DNA of 8,686 bases from an uncultured Planctomycetaceae bacterium (GTDB lineage Bacteria; Planctomycetota; Planctomycetia; Planctomycetales; Planctomycetaceae): assembly GCA_903823545.1 (NCBI GenBank), contig CAIJTL010001136.1, positions 1 to 8,686 of the forward strand, in the 5' to 3' direction. The translations under genes and the position numbers were made by a program. This document shows, in pieces, positions 1 to 6,370 of the stretch. Position 1 is the first letter of the stretch. Every line of letters begins with the position of its first letter. The notes below the pieces were generated by a model that saw only the letters and a program-made list of their open reading frames with translations, had not been told where the DNA came from and did no database searches.

Positions 1-1452
1 CAGTTTTTGAATGACGAAGACTGGTCGGTCGCGACTGAAGCGGCACGAGCGATTAATGACGTCCCGATCGAGGCATCTCAACCGGCATTGGCGAGAAAGC
101 TTGCCCAACTCACAACCTCGACTGTCACGGTGAAACCTAGCGCAAACGAATTCGCAGCCGTTACAGAAGCACCGCCGCGAACCATTGATCTTGAACCTCT
201 TGTACGGCGAGCGATCAACGCGAACTTTCGACTTGGCGGTGCCGAGCAGGCACAACGAGTCGTCGCAGTCGCCATGAATCCACAACATTCGGTTCGAATG
301 CGTGAGGAAGCGTTTGCCGCATTGTCAGCCTGGACCGAGCCGACTCCGCGCGATCGCGTCACTGGATTCTGGCGAGCATTACCGAAACGCGATCCACAAA
401 TCGCTCGCGACGTCTTAAATGACAAACTGCCAGAGTTGCTGGCGTCTGCTCAAGGAAACCTCGTCACACAAGTCGTGGAACTGGTGGGACGCCACGGACT
501 CAAAGCCGATGACGCCACGTTTGCAGAATGGCTTACCGACACCAAGCGACCGACGAACGCACGAGTCGCGGCTCTGCGATTACTGGCGGCTCGCAATTTC
601 CCGAACTTGGCAGACTCGCTGAAGAGCGGATTGGTGTCGGATAATCCACAACTGAGAGCGACGGCCCGCGACATCGTTGCCGCACGCGATGCCGTGGCGG
701 GGCTGCGAGAACTCAACCAGGTGCTCAGTGATTCTGATTCGAAGTCCTCCACTTTGACGAACTTCGTTGATCGACAACGAGCATTCGCCACTCTGGCCGC
801 CATGAAACACAAAGAGGCCGACACACTTTTGACGATTTGGGCCGACCGACTCGCGACGGGAGATGTCCCCGTTGAACTGCAAGTCGATCTTCTGGAGGCA
901 GCGACGGCTCGCCGGGAAGTCGCGGCAATCAATCAGGCATTGCAACAACGATCGGTGGCATTGAGTGCAAAGGCTGCTGAAGACCCACTCGCCGCACTGC
1001 GATTGACGCTGCAAGGTGGCGATTCAGATTCCGGTAGAGCAATCTTTGTCGGACACGCACAAGGGCAATGTATCCGTTGCCACAAAATTCGTGGCGAAGG
1101 AGGAACCGCTGGGCCAGATCTGACGGAGGTCGTTCACCGAAACCGCGAAGTCGTCGGAGGTATTCGAGAGCACCTCTTGCAATCGTTGATCGATCCAAAC
1201 GCCAAAATTGCAGTCGGCTATGGCAGCATCACGCTCGTTCTTGACAGCGGCCGAATCGTGGCGGGGACACTCAAGTCAGAAGACGCAAATCAGGTGACCC
1301 TAGAAACTCCCGAAGGCAAATCGATCAGCGTGCCCCTCAAAGAAATCGACGAGAGAACTCCGCCAAAGTCAGCAATGCCGCCAATGGGGAAAGTCCTCAC
1401 GCCACGCGAACTGCGCGACGTGATCGAGTTCTTGACGACGTTGAAGCAATGA
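1..1452 (+). CDS. PVC-type haem-binding protein (HEAT-like helices plus c-type CxxCH domain), 5'-truncated
   Basis: The reading frame is open from base 1 (a TTG at base 7 is not a convincing start), so this is the C-terminal 483 codons of a longer protein. About the first 330 residues are helical and rich in Ala, Leu and Arg, with repeated short helix pairs that look like HEAT repeats. The C-terminal domain has a c-type haem attachment site, Cys-Ile-Arg-Cys-His, at 1069-1083 (about residues 357-361). It is followed by a GPDL segment, the SLIDPNAKI and Gly-Tyr stretch, a small beta-rich part, and an Ala-Met-Pro-Pro-Met-Gly motif near 1372-1389 whose Met could be the distal haem ligand. This matches the putative haem-binding domain family of Pirellula/Verrucomicrobium type (TIGR02603). 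Family members often carry an N-terminal membrane-bound dehydrogenase or beta-propeller domain, which would lie outside the window. The likely role is periplasmic electron transfer linked to sugar or alcohol oxidation; the substrate is unknown. The stop codon lies 33 bp from the stop of the convergent dehydrogenase. Confidence 0.88.
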   Translation, partial: QFLNDEDWSVATEAARAINDVPIEASQPALARKLAQLTTSTVTVKPSANEFAAVTEAPPRTIDLEPLVRRAINANFRLGGAEQAQRVVAVAMNPQHSVRMREEAFAALSAWTEPTPRDRVTGFWRALPKRDPQIARDVLNDKLPELLASAQGNLVTQVVELVGRHGLKADDATFAEWLTDTKRPTNARVAALRLLAARNFPNLADSLKSGLVSDNPQLRATARDIVAARDAVAGLRELNQVLSDSDSKSSTLTNFVDRQRAFATLAAMKHKEADTLLTIWADRLATGDVPVELQVDLLEAATARREVAAINQALQQRSVALSAKAAEDPLAALRLTLQGGDSDSGRAIFVGHAQGQCIRCHKIRGEGGTAGPDLTEVVHRNREVVGGIREHLLQSLIDPNAKIAVGYGSITLVLDSGRIVAGTLKSEDANQVTLETPEGKSISVPLKEIDERTPPKSAMPPMGKVLTPRELRDVIEFLTTLKQ

Positions 1453-1485
1453 GTCCCATCAAGACGTAGTTCTGGTCCTCTGAAT

Positions 1486-2433
1486 TCAGTTCACTCGATT
1501 TGGCAAAGGCAGTCCCACCAGCCCCGCTCGCAAGTTATCGATCGTCATCTCGATCATGCGGCGACGTGTTCGATCAGACGCACTTCCAAGGTGCGGAGTG
1601 ATCACGAGGTTTTGCAGTCGCAACAGCGGGTGATTTCGGGGCAGGGGTTCTGGCTGAGTGACGTCGATTCCCGCACCGCAGATACGTCCCGTGCTGAGTG
1701 CTTCATAAAGCGCGTCGGTATCGACAACTCCACCACGCGCCATGTTGACGAGAATTGCCGAACGCTTCATGGTTGCAAACTGAGCCGTTGAGATCAGATT
1801 GGTTGTTTCTGATGTCAATGGGCAATTGAGAGCCACGAAATCGCTTTCGGCGAGCAGGCCATCAAGCGATCGATATTCGGCATCAAACTCGACCTCAGCG
1901 GCAAGGTCGCGTTGGCGATTGTGATAAAGGATCTTCATGTCGAAGGCACGTCCTCTTTTGGCAACCTGTTTGCCAATTCGTCCCAATCCGACAATTCCTA
2001 ACGTCGCGCCGTTGACCTCTTTGCCAATCAAGAGCGAAGGCTCATAGACGGTGAACTCTGCGCTCCGAGCAAAGTGATCGCCAATCACAACATTCCTCGC
2101 CGTCGCCAAGATCAACGCAAACGTCAAATCAGCAGTTGCGCCATCAAGACATCCTGGAGTATTCCCAACGGGGATGTTGCGAGCGTTGGCAGCGGCAACG
2201 TCAATGTGATCGACACCGACGCCATGATTGCTAACGACTCGCACGTTTGGCATTCGATCAAGCAAAGCTCCGTCAACTCGCGGGTGCCCGTATGTAATGA
2301 TCGCCTCCGCTCGACTTAGGGATGTTGAATGCGAGGAGACATCCCATGGCAGGATTTCAAAATCGTCACCTAGCAAATCGAGGAACAATGGAGGCAAATT
2401 GTCAGCGAATAATGGCGTCTGCGGCACGTTCAT
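1486..2433 (-). CDS. D-2-hydroxyacid dehydrogenase (glyoxylate/hydroxypyruvate reductase type)
   Basis: A 315-residue cytoplasmic enzyme expected to reduce a 2-keto acid such as glyoxylate or hydroxypyruvate with NAD(P)H. A Rossmann dinucleotide loop GLGRIG is at residues 149-154. The three catalytic residues of the family are visible: Arg233 in MARGGVVD, Glu262 in TQPEPLP and His281 in TPHLGSAS. The N-terminal catalytic half carries the NHGVGVDHIDVAAA and NTPGCLDGATADL blocks. After the second strand of the Rossmann fold the sequence reads YHNRQR (170-175), with Arg rather than the acidic residue typical of NAD-specific members. This suggests NADPH preference (inference). The ATG at 2433 was chosen because it gives the usual family length and has GGAG just upstream, although the spacing is only 2 nt. 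In-frame TTG (2481) and ATG (2478) codons would add 16 or 15 residues (Phe, Cys and Ser rich) with no homology signal. The exact substrate cannot be read from the sequence. Confidence 0.9.
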   Translation of the reverse strand: MNVPQTPLFADNLPPLFLDLLGDDFEILPWDVSSHSTSLSRAEAIITYGHPRVDGALLDRMPNVRVVSNHGVGVDHIDVAAANARNIPVGNTPGCLDGATADLTFALILATARNVVIGDHFARSAEFTVYEPSLLIGKEVNGATLGIVGLGRIGKQVAKRGRAFDMKILYHNRQRDLAAEVEFDAEYRSLDGLLAESDFVALNCPLTSETTNLISTAQFATMKRSAILVNMARGGVVDTDALYEALSTGRICGAGIDVTQPEPLPRNHPLLRLQNLVITPHLGSASDRTRRRMIEMTIDNLRAGLVGLPLPNRVN

Positions 2434-2526
2434 TTCTCCGGAATGGGAACAACACGAAGCGGGTCGAAAGAAAGACATCAACTCGTTCGGAATTTTGAGC
2501 GAACACGTTCAAGAATGTGGTACATG

Positions 2527-2542
2527 ATTGACCGCGATCAAT
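2527..2542. repeat. Dyad ATTGAnCGCGnTCAAT upstream of the dehydrogenase
   Basis: A 16-bp dyad with perfect 5-bp outer arms (ATTGA/TCAAT) and a CGCG centre; one base pair of positions (2532 and 2537) does not match. It lies 94-109 bp upstream of the dehydrogenase start on that gene's promoter side, so it could be a transcription factor operator (inference). No regulator gene is adjacent in the window. Confidence 0.35.
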
Positions 2543-2583
2543 GCGTTTTCTCTGCGATCGCTGTCATGAGAAATACATCTAGA

Positions 2584-2598
2584 TTTAAGCAACTTAAA
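2584..2598. repeat. Inverted repeat TTTAAG-CAA-CTTAAA
   Basis: Perfect 6-bp arms around a 3-nt centre, in an AT-rich patch about 150 bp upstream of the dehydrogenase start. It could be an operator or a weak hairpin. No T-tract follows, so a terminator is unlikely. Function is unknown and chance occurrence is possible. Confidence 0.3.
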
Positions 2599-2906
2599 GT
2601 TCTCGCTCACATGAGAAGTTCGTGGCGATTTCGCCGTGAACACAGCAACGTGGTCGCGATGGTCGCAATCAATGTAACGAACCTCTTGCGCAAGGTTCAG
2701 CCTTCTGCGGCAAGCGTCGATCAACGTTGTCCCGGTCGACATGGGCTGGGGCGAATCAAAATGATTGCGTTGTCAGTTCCGGGAAATCTTTCCGAGTGAG
2801 AACCTTTTTGCTGGATACGGGAGGTTCCGTTGATAGGATGTCGTCTTCGTTTTCAGCGTTTACGAGTGAGTTCATCCAGAATTCACTCGAAACAGTTGGT
2901 GGAATG

Positions 2907-2918
2907 TGACTGGAGTCA
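2907..2918. repeat. Inverted repeat TGACT-GG-AGTCA
   Basis: Perfect 5-bp arms with a 2-nt centre. The short centre favours a protein-bound DNA dyad over an RNA hairpin. It lies immediately 3' of the TTGGTGGAAT motif and about 475 bp upstream of the rpoD start. Confidence 0.3.
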
Positions 2919-2946
2919 GTCGCACCAACATTGGATGAATTATTTT

Positions 2947-2986
2947 GGTTCTCAAGCTGAGAGAAAGGATTCTGTCATAGAGAACC
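2947..2986 (+). repeat. Stem GGTTCTC/GAGAACC with internal hairpins
   Basis: Perfect 7-bp arms at 2947-2953 and 2980-2986 enclose 26 nt. The enclosed part can form a short AGAA/TTCT pairing, and an alternative hairpin TCTCA-AGC-TGAGA (2950-2962) competes with the outer stem. Mutually exclusive pairings of this kind occur in structured leaders, but the stems are short. If transcribed, this would be part of an RNA leader before rpoD. Confidence 0.35.
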
Positions 2987-2995
2987 CGCTTGCCT

Positions 2996-3013
2996 GAATC
3001 CGCTGGCGGATTC
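2996..3013. repeat. 18-bp perfect inverted repeat GAATCCGC-TG-GCGGATTC
   Basis: Perfect 8-bp arms around a 2-nt centre, the strongest dyad in the window apart from the terminator. It begins 9 nt after the 2947-2986 stem. The downstream sequence is C-rich (CCCCTG), not T-rich, so it does not look like an intrinsic terminator on either strand. It could be an operator or a stable RNA hairpin in the rpoD leader. Confidence 0.5.
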
Positions 3014-3378
3014 CCCTGAAATCTCATGATGAAAACTTGGCGAAAATGGAACGCGTTCAAACAAAGAGCCGTTCTGGTTGCAATGAGCCGAAATGTTGGA
3101 TGGAATGCGTCCACAAACAAAATGGTTCACGCTGAGATCCGGTCCGGACATCATTGCCGAGCCGCATGAAATTCAGGTGAGTCGCTAGAAGCGAGGCAAT
3201 GGTCGTCGGACATCTGCCGTGTCAAAACAGCGATGGGTTTTCTGACGAGTTGCCGAAAGTTCGGAGCGAAATGAAAGTCTTCAGTTGATTGTTCGTCCCA
3301 TTTAGGTTCTGTTGGAGTGAATGAAATCATTGAGTTGAACGCAGATCGCAAAAGGACGTGCGTTCTTTCCGTCAACCC

Positions 3379-3385
3379 AAAGGAG
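3379..3385 (+). promoter_or_regulatory. Ribosome binding site AAAGGAG of rpoD
   Basis: AAAGGAG sits 6 nt before the GTG at 3392. It is the best Shine-Dalgarno match in the window and fixes the rpoD start downstream of the longest open frame, which begins at a GTG at 3317. Confidence 0.75.
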
Positions 3386-3391
3386 TTAACC

Positions 3392-5131
3392 GTGCATCGT
3401 TTGGATTTGAAGTTTAATACGTTGATCGAAGAAGCCCGCAAAAACGGGATCATGACCTTTCAGATGGTTGATCGTTATCTCCCCGATGAAGGGGGCGATC
3501 CCAAAATGGTCGATGAGCTATTGATTTGGCTCGAAGAAAATGGCTTGGACTTGATCCACGACCAGAACACCCCCATTGACGATCCAGACTACGTCGCTCC
3601 GAAAGAGCCGACGGAAGTCGCCCCGCAACCGAAGCTCACAGCTCAAGAAGAGCGAGCATTGCTTTCACGCGACCCAATTCGCATGTACCTGAGCCAGATG
3701 GGAAACATCCCATTGTTGACTCGTCGCATGGAGATTTACCTCGCCAAGCAAATCGAAATCACTCGTAAGCGATTCCGACGCGGCATCATGGAATCCGACT
3801 TCGCGCTGGAGATGGGGATCGAAACGCTGGAGAAGGTCAACTTGAAGCAGTTGCCTTTCGAGCGAACACTGCGAACTTCGGAAACGGAAAACACTCGCAA
3901 GGAACAGATCGAAGGCCGTATGCCTAAGAATCTGCCGTTGCTCAAGCGGCTGTTCGAGGATCACGTGGCGGACCACAAAGTCACGATCGATCCGGAAGCT
4001 TCAGCCGCAGACAAGAAAGTTGCCAAGCATCGTCGCGTCATGCGTCGTCGCAAGATGTGTACTTTGATTGAAGAACTCAGCATTCGTACGCAACGATTGC
4101 AGCCCGTTATGAAGCGGATGCACCAAATTGCCGAGCGTATGGACCAGCTCGTACGCATGATCGAAGAATCGAAGAAACCGCACGGCAATCTTCGCCATAA
4201 TTATGGCAAGAATCTGATGGATGGCCGCACGGTCGTCACGAGAGACGTTTCGGTTCTGCAAAAGGAATTGGACGACCTCGTCACGATGGTTCGCGAGCCA
4301 GCTCTCGAATTCATTCAGCGATCGAAGACGATCAAGCGCCGGTTCGATCAATGGACCGACGCGAAGCAAAAGCTTTCAGGCGGCAACTTGCGACTCGTGG
4401 TCTCGATCGCAAAGAAGTACCGAAATCGAGGCTTGAGCTTCTTGGACCTGATTCAAGAGGGTAATGCTGGCTTGATGCGCGGCGTTGAAAAGTATGAGTA
4501 CCGCCGAGGCTACAAGTTCTCGACATACGCCACATGGTGGATTCGGCAAGCGATCACGCGAGCGGTCGCCGACCATGCTCGCACGATTCGAATTCCAGTC
4601 CACATGTTCCAGAGCATTTCGCAACTGAAGGCGAAGAGCGAACAGATTCGACAAGAAACCGGTCGCGAACCGAGTATGGAAGAACTGGCGGTCGCCGTCG
4701 GTTTATCCGTCGAGGAAACCGAACGGATTATGAAGACCTGGAAGCATCCCATTAGTCTCGACACTCCGGTGGGAGAGAGCGAAGACAGTGCGTTCGGTGA
4801 CTTCTTGGAAGATTCGCATCACGGCAGCCCGGCAGAAGCGGCAATGCACGAGATGCTCAAGGACAAAATCGATGTCGTGCTCCGCAGCCTGACGTACCGT
4901 GAACGCGAAATCATTCGCCTGCGATACGGTTTGGGAGACGGTTACAGCTACACATTGGAAGAGACCGGACGAATTTTCAAAGTGACCCGCGAACGAATTC
5001 GTCAGATCGAATCCAAAGCTCTAAAGAAACTGCAGCAATCAAACCGTGCCGCTCACCTCAAGGGCTTCGTTGAGGAGTTGCTCCCCAACCAAGCAGCTCC
5101 AATTGAGGAGTTGGTAGTTGCAGGTGCATAG
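3392..5131 (+). CDS. rpoD: RNA polymerase primary sigma factor RpoD (sigma-70 group 1)
   Basis: A 579-residue primary sigma factor that directs core RNA polymerase to housekeeping promoters. Region 1.1 spans about residues 1-60 ([17 protein letters not shown], then [10 protein letters not shown]), which marks a group 1 sigma. Region 1.2 begins near residue 94 ([11 protein letters not shown]). A charged, helical non-conserved region of about 200 residues follows, including the [10 protein letters not shown] stretch. Region 2 starts near 330 ([18 protein letters not shown], then [13 protein letters not shown]) with the -10-recognition segment [14 protein letters not shown] near 378-391. Region 3 follows ([13 protein letters not shown]), and region 4.2 is near 520-550 ([20 protein letters not shown]), the helix-turn-helix that contacts the -35 element. 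The GTG at 3392 was chosen for its ribosome binding site and because region 1.1 begins right after it. An in-frame GTG at 3317 would add 25 unconserved residues. The gene stands alone, without the dnaG neighbour seen in proteobacteria, and ends at a terminator. Confidence 0.97.
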   Translation: MHRLDLKFNTLIEEARKNGIMTFQMVDRYLPDEGGDPKMVDELLIWLEENGLDLIHDQNTPIDDPDYVAPKEPTEVAPQPKLTAQEERALLSRDPIRMYLSQMGNIPLLTRRMEIYLAKQIEITRKRFRRGIMESDFALEMGIETLEKVNLKQLPFERTLRTSETENTRKEQIEGRMPKNLPLLKRLFEDHVADHKVTIDPEASAADKKVAKHRRVMRRRKMCTLIEELSIRTQRLQPVMKRMHQIAERMDQLVRMIEESKKPHGNLRHNYGKNLMDGRTVVTRDVSVLQKELDDLVTMVREPALEFIQRSKTIKRRFDQWTDAKQKLSGGNLRLVVSIAKKYRNRGLSFLDLIQEGNAGLMRGVEKYEYRRGYKFSTYATWWIRQAITRAVADHARTIRIPVHMFQSISQLKAKSEQIRQETGREPSMEELAVAVGLSVEETERIMKTWKHPISLDTPVGESEDSAFGDFLEDSHHGSPAEAAMHEMLKDKIDVVLRSLTYREREIIRLRYGLGDGYSYTLEETGRIFKVTRERIRQIESKALKKLQQSNRAAHLKGFVEELLPNQAAPIEELVVAGA

Positions 5132-5158
5132 TTGCAGACCGATTCGAAAGAGCTTCAC

Positions 5159-5195
5159 GAAAGGCCCGGTTCAATGTGAGCTGGGCCTTTTCTAT
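5159..5195 (+). terminator. Rho-independent terminator after rpoD
   Basis: A hairpin begins 27 nt after the rpoD stop. The outer stem AAAGGCCC (5160-5167) pairs with GGGCCTTT (5183-5190), plus a G-T pair at 5159/5191. The pairing continues inward through GGTTC/GAGCT with two G-T pairs, closing on a loop AATGT. A T-rich tail (TTTTCTATT) follows on the plus strand. The opposite strand lacks a good T-tract, so termination is probably one-directional. It separates rpoD from the kinase cluster downstream. Confidence 0.88.
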
Positions 5196-5279
5196 TCTGT
5201 GCTGACAATCGCCGTGTCAATTGATTTGCCGGTAAGCCCAAAGACATCCTTGACGGTCCGCGAGGCGGCCACGAAGCTC

Positions 5280-5299
5280 TGAGTCGTTTCGCAGACTCA
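5280..5299. repeat. Inverted repeat TGAGTC/GACTCA in the leader of the kinase gene
   Basis: Perfect 6-bp arms with an 8-nt loop, 70-89 bp upstream of the kinase start, between the rpoD terminator and the next gene. It may be an operator or a leader hairpin. I see no well-matched promoter in this 237-bp gap; TTGACG at 5250-5255 lacks a -10 partner at normal spacing. Confidence 0.25.
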
Positions 5300-5357
5300 T
5301 CCTGCGGCGTTCGAACGGACTCGCAATCAATCAGACGGACGGAATCGTTCGTTTCAT

Positions 5358-5363
5358 GGAAGG
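5358..5363 (+). promoter_or_regulatory. Ribosome binding site GGAAGG of the ROK kinase
   Basis: GGAAGG lies 5 nt upstream of the ATG at 5369 and supports that start. An ATG at 5356 just before it is in another frame. Confidence 0.6.
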
Positions 5364-5368
5364 TTCTC

Positions 5369-6352
5369 ATGCCAGAAGCCACGAATGGGAATGATCGCTA
5401 CTGGGTCGGATTTGATCTTGGCGGCACCAAGATGTTGTCCGTACTCACCGACGCGAAGTTTCAGCCGGTGGTTCGGAGACGTCGCAAGACGCGCGATGAT
5501 GACGGCACGATTACGATGGCCCGAGTCATCAGCACGATCGAAAAAACGCTCGAAGAGGCGAACATTACATCGGAGCGACTCGCTGGAATCGGTATTGGCT
5601 GCCCAGGAATGTTGGACCTCGACCACGGAATCGTGCTTGAGGCGGGCAATCTCGGTTGGAAGAACGAGCATGTTCAAGAAGAGCTTGAGAATGCGTTTCA
5701 TTGTCGAGCCGTTATCGCGAACGATGTCGATTGTGGCGTGTATGGTGAATACAGATTCGGGGCGGCCAAGGATGCCCACACAGCAATCGGCGTGTTTCCT
5801 GGAACTGGTGTCGGCGGTGGAATGATTTACGAGGGGAAGATTTTCCGCGGAAAAAATTGTTCGTGCCTCGAAGTTGGTCATGTGGAAGTCTTGCCGAACG
5901 GGCCGCGTTGCTCATGCGGTCGACGCGGCTGTTTGGAGGCAGTCAGTAGCCGATTAGCTGTTTCAGCTGCGGCGGCCCAGGCAGTCTTTCGTGGCCAAGC
6001 TCCGAAACTTGCGGAGCTCGCGGGGACGGATCTGGCCAGCATTCGAAGCGGCGCTTTGGCCGAAGCCATCAAGAAAGGTGACACCGTCATCGAGCAAATT
6101 GTTCGAGATGCAGCTTCACATCTCGGGACGGCCATCGGCGGATTGATCCATGTTCTGGCGCCTGACATCGTAGTTCTTGGGGGTGGCCTCGTCGAAGCGA
6201 TGTCCGAACTCTATGTCGAAACGGTGAGTGCTTCGGCGAAGAGATGGGTATTGCCGTCATACGCGAAGACATACGAAATTGTGGCAGCCAAACTCGGCGA
6301 TGATGCTGTTGCTCTAGGTGCTGCCGCTTGGGCCGATTCGACAATTGGTTGA
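5369..6352 (+). CDS. ROK-family sugar kinase (probable ATP-dependent glucokinase)
   Basis: A 327-residue cytoplasmic kinase that probably phosphorylates glucose or a related sugar at the 6-hydroxyl. The N-terminal phosphate-binding motif is FDLGGTK (residues 15-21). The catalytic Asp is expected at 119 in ANDVDCG. The glycine-rich GTGVGGGMI follows at 146-153. The ROK sugar and zinc signature is complete: Glu168 and His171 in LEVGHVEV, then Cys181, Cys183 and Cys188 in CSCGRRGCLE. The C-terminal adenosine-side motif is VVLGGGLVEA (268-277). Length and motif order are normal for ROK kinases, with no N-terminal helix-turn-helix, so it is an enzyme and not a ROK repressor. The intact zinc motif and the GGTK sequence argue for an ATP-type ROK kinase over polyphosphate glucokinase. 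Fructokinase, N-acetylglucosamine kinase or mannose kinase activity cannot be excluded. It is the first gene of a likely operon, 18 bp before the Ppx/GppA gene. Confidence 0.9.
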   Translation: MPEATNGNDRYWVGFDLGGTKMLSVLTDAKFQPVVRRRRKTRDDDGTITMARVISTIEKTLEEANITSERLAGIGIGCPGMLDLDHGIVLEAGNLGWKNEHVQEELENAFHCRAVIANDVDCGVYGEYRFGAAKDAHTAIGVFPGTGVGGGMIYEGKIFRGKNCSCLEVGHVEVLPNGPRCSCGRRGCLEAVSSRLAVSAAAAQAVFRGQAPKLAELAGTDLASIRSGALAEAIKKGDTVIEQIVRDAASHLGTAIGGLIHVLAPDIVVLGGGLVEAMSELYVETVSASAKRWVLPSYAKTYEIVAAKLGDDAVALGAAAWADSTIG

Positions 6353-6370
6353 AATGAGAGAACGAGCATC

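Larger units (their letters stand above)
2881..3322. repeat. Cluster of TTGGA-GAAT-like motifs upstream of rpoD
   Basis: Related 10-11 bp words recur in the rpoD leader. On the plus strand they are TTGGTGGAAT (2896-2905), TTGGATGAAT (2931-2940), TTGGATGGAAT (3096-3106) and TTGGAGTGAAT (3312-3322). On the minus strand, TTCGAGTGAAT (2881-2891) differs from the last word by one base, and a weaker TCTGGATGAA is at 2871-2880. The copies at 2881-2891 and 2896-2905 face each other and form an imperfect 25-bp dyad. These could be repeated binding sites controlling rpoD. They could also be chance similarity, because the words are short and imperfect. Confidence 0.35.
2434..3391. other. Long divergent intergenic region between the dehydrogenase and rpoD, no convincing gene
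   Basis: About 960 bp separate the two divergent starts. No frame gives a recognisable protein. The longest candidates are a minus-strand 77-codon frame (2509-2742), a plus-strand 118-codon frame (2443-2799), a minus-strand 82-codon frame (2872-3120) and a plus-strand 47-codon frame (3026-3169). None has a good ribosome binding site or a familiar motif. The region must hold the promoters of both flanking genes, but I could not find a well-spaced -35/-10 pair with good matches on either strand. It holds several perfect short inverted repeats and a recurring TTGGA-GAAT-like motif, listed separately. A near-exact 9-bp tandem repeat (GGTCGCGAT then GGTCGCAAT) is at 2652-2669, and a 10-bp palindrome CTTGCGCAAG is at 2685-2694. 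Confidence 0.6.

Noticed and set aside
1480..1489. Palindrome CTGAATTCAG in the convergent gap as a shared terminator
   Set aside because: It is a 10-bp palindrome with no loop and no T-tract, and it overlaps the dehydrogenase stop codon. It cannot act as an intrinsic terminator and is likely chance.
2554..2561. GCGATCGC octamer resembling the cyanobacterial HIP1 repeat
   Set aside because: A single copy in the gap and common in moderately GC-rich DNA; no sign of over-representation.
3026..3169. 47-codon plus-strand frame starting with two ATG codons
   Set aside because: It has no ribosome binding site, no known motif, and a composition not clearly coding. It is kept only as a weak candidate in the intergenic entry.
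3321..3338. A 5-codon upstream frame (ATG to TGA) preceded by GGAG, possible leader peptide for rpoD
   Set aside because: Too short to judge. The GGAG-to-ATG spacing is only 3 nt and no attenuator-like hairpins follow before the rpoD ribosome binding site.
3317..3391. In-frame upstream extension of rpoD starting at GTG 3317 (25 extra residues)
   Set aside because: The added residues have no resemblance to region 1.1, while the GTG at 3392 has AAAGGAG at 6 nt and is followed directly by the conserved [13 protein letters not shown] segment.
5369..6352. Polyphosphate glucokinase (PpgK), tempting because the next gene is Ppx/GppA
   Set aside because: The protein has the complete zinc motif CSCGRRGCLE and the GGTK phosphate motif of ATP-type ROK kinases. 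Neighbourhood alone is not enough.
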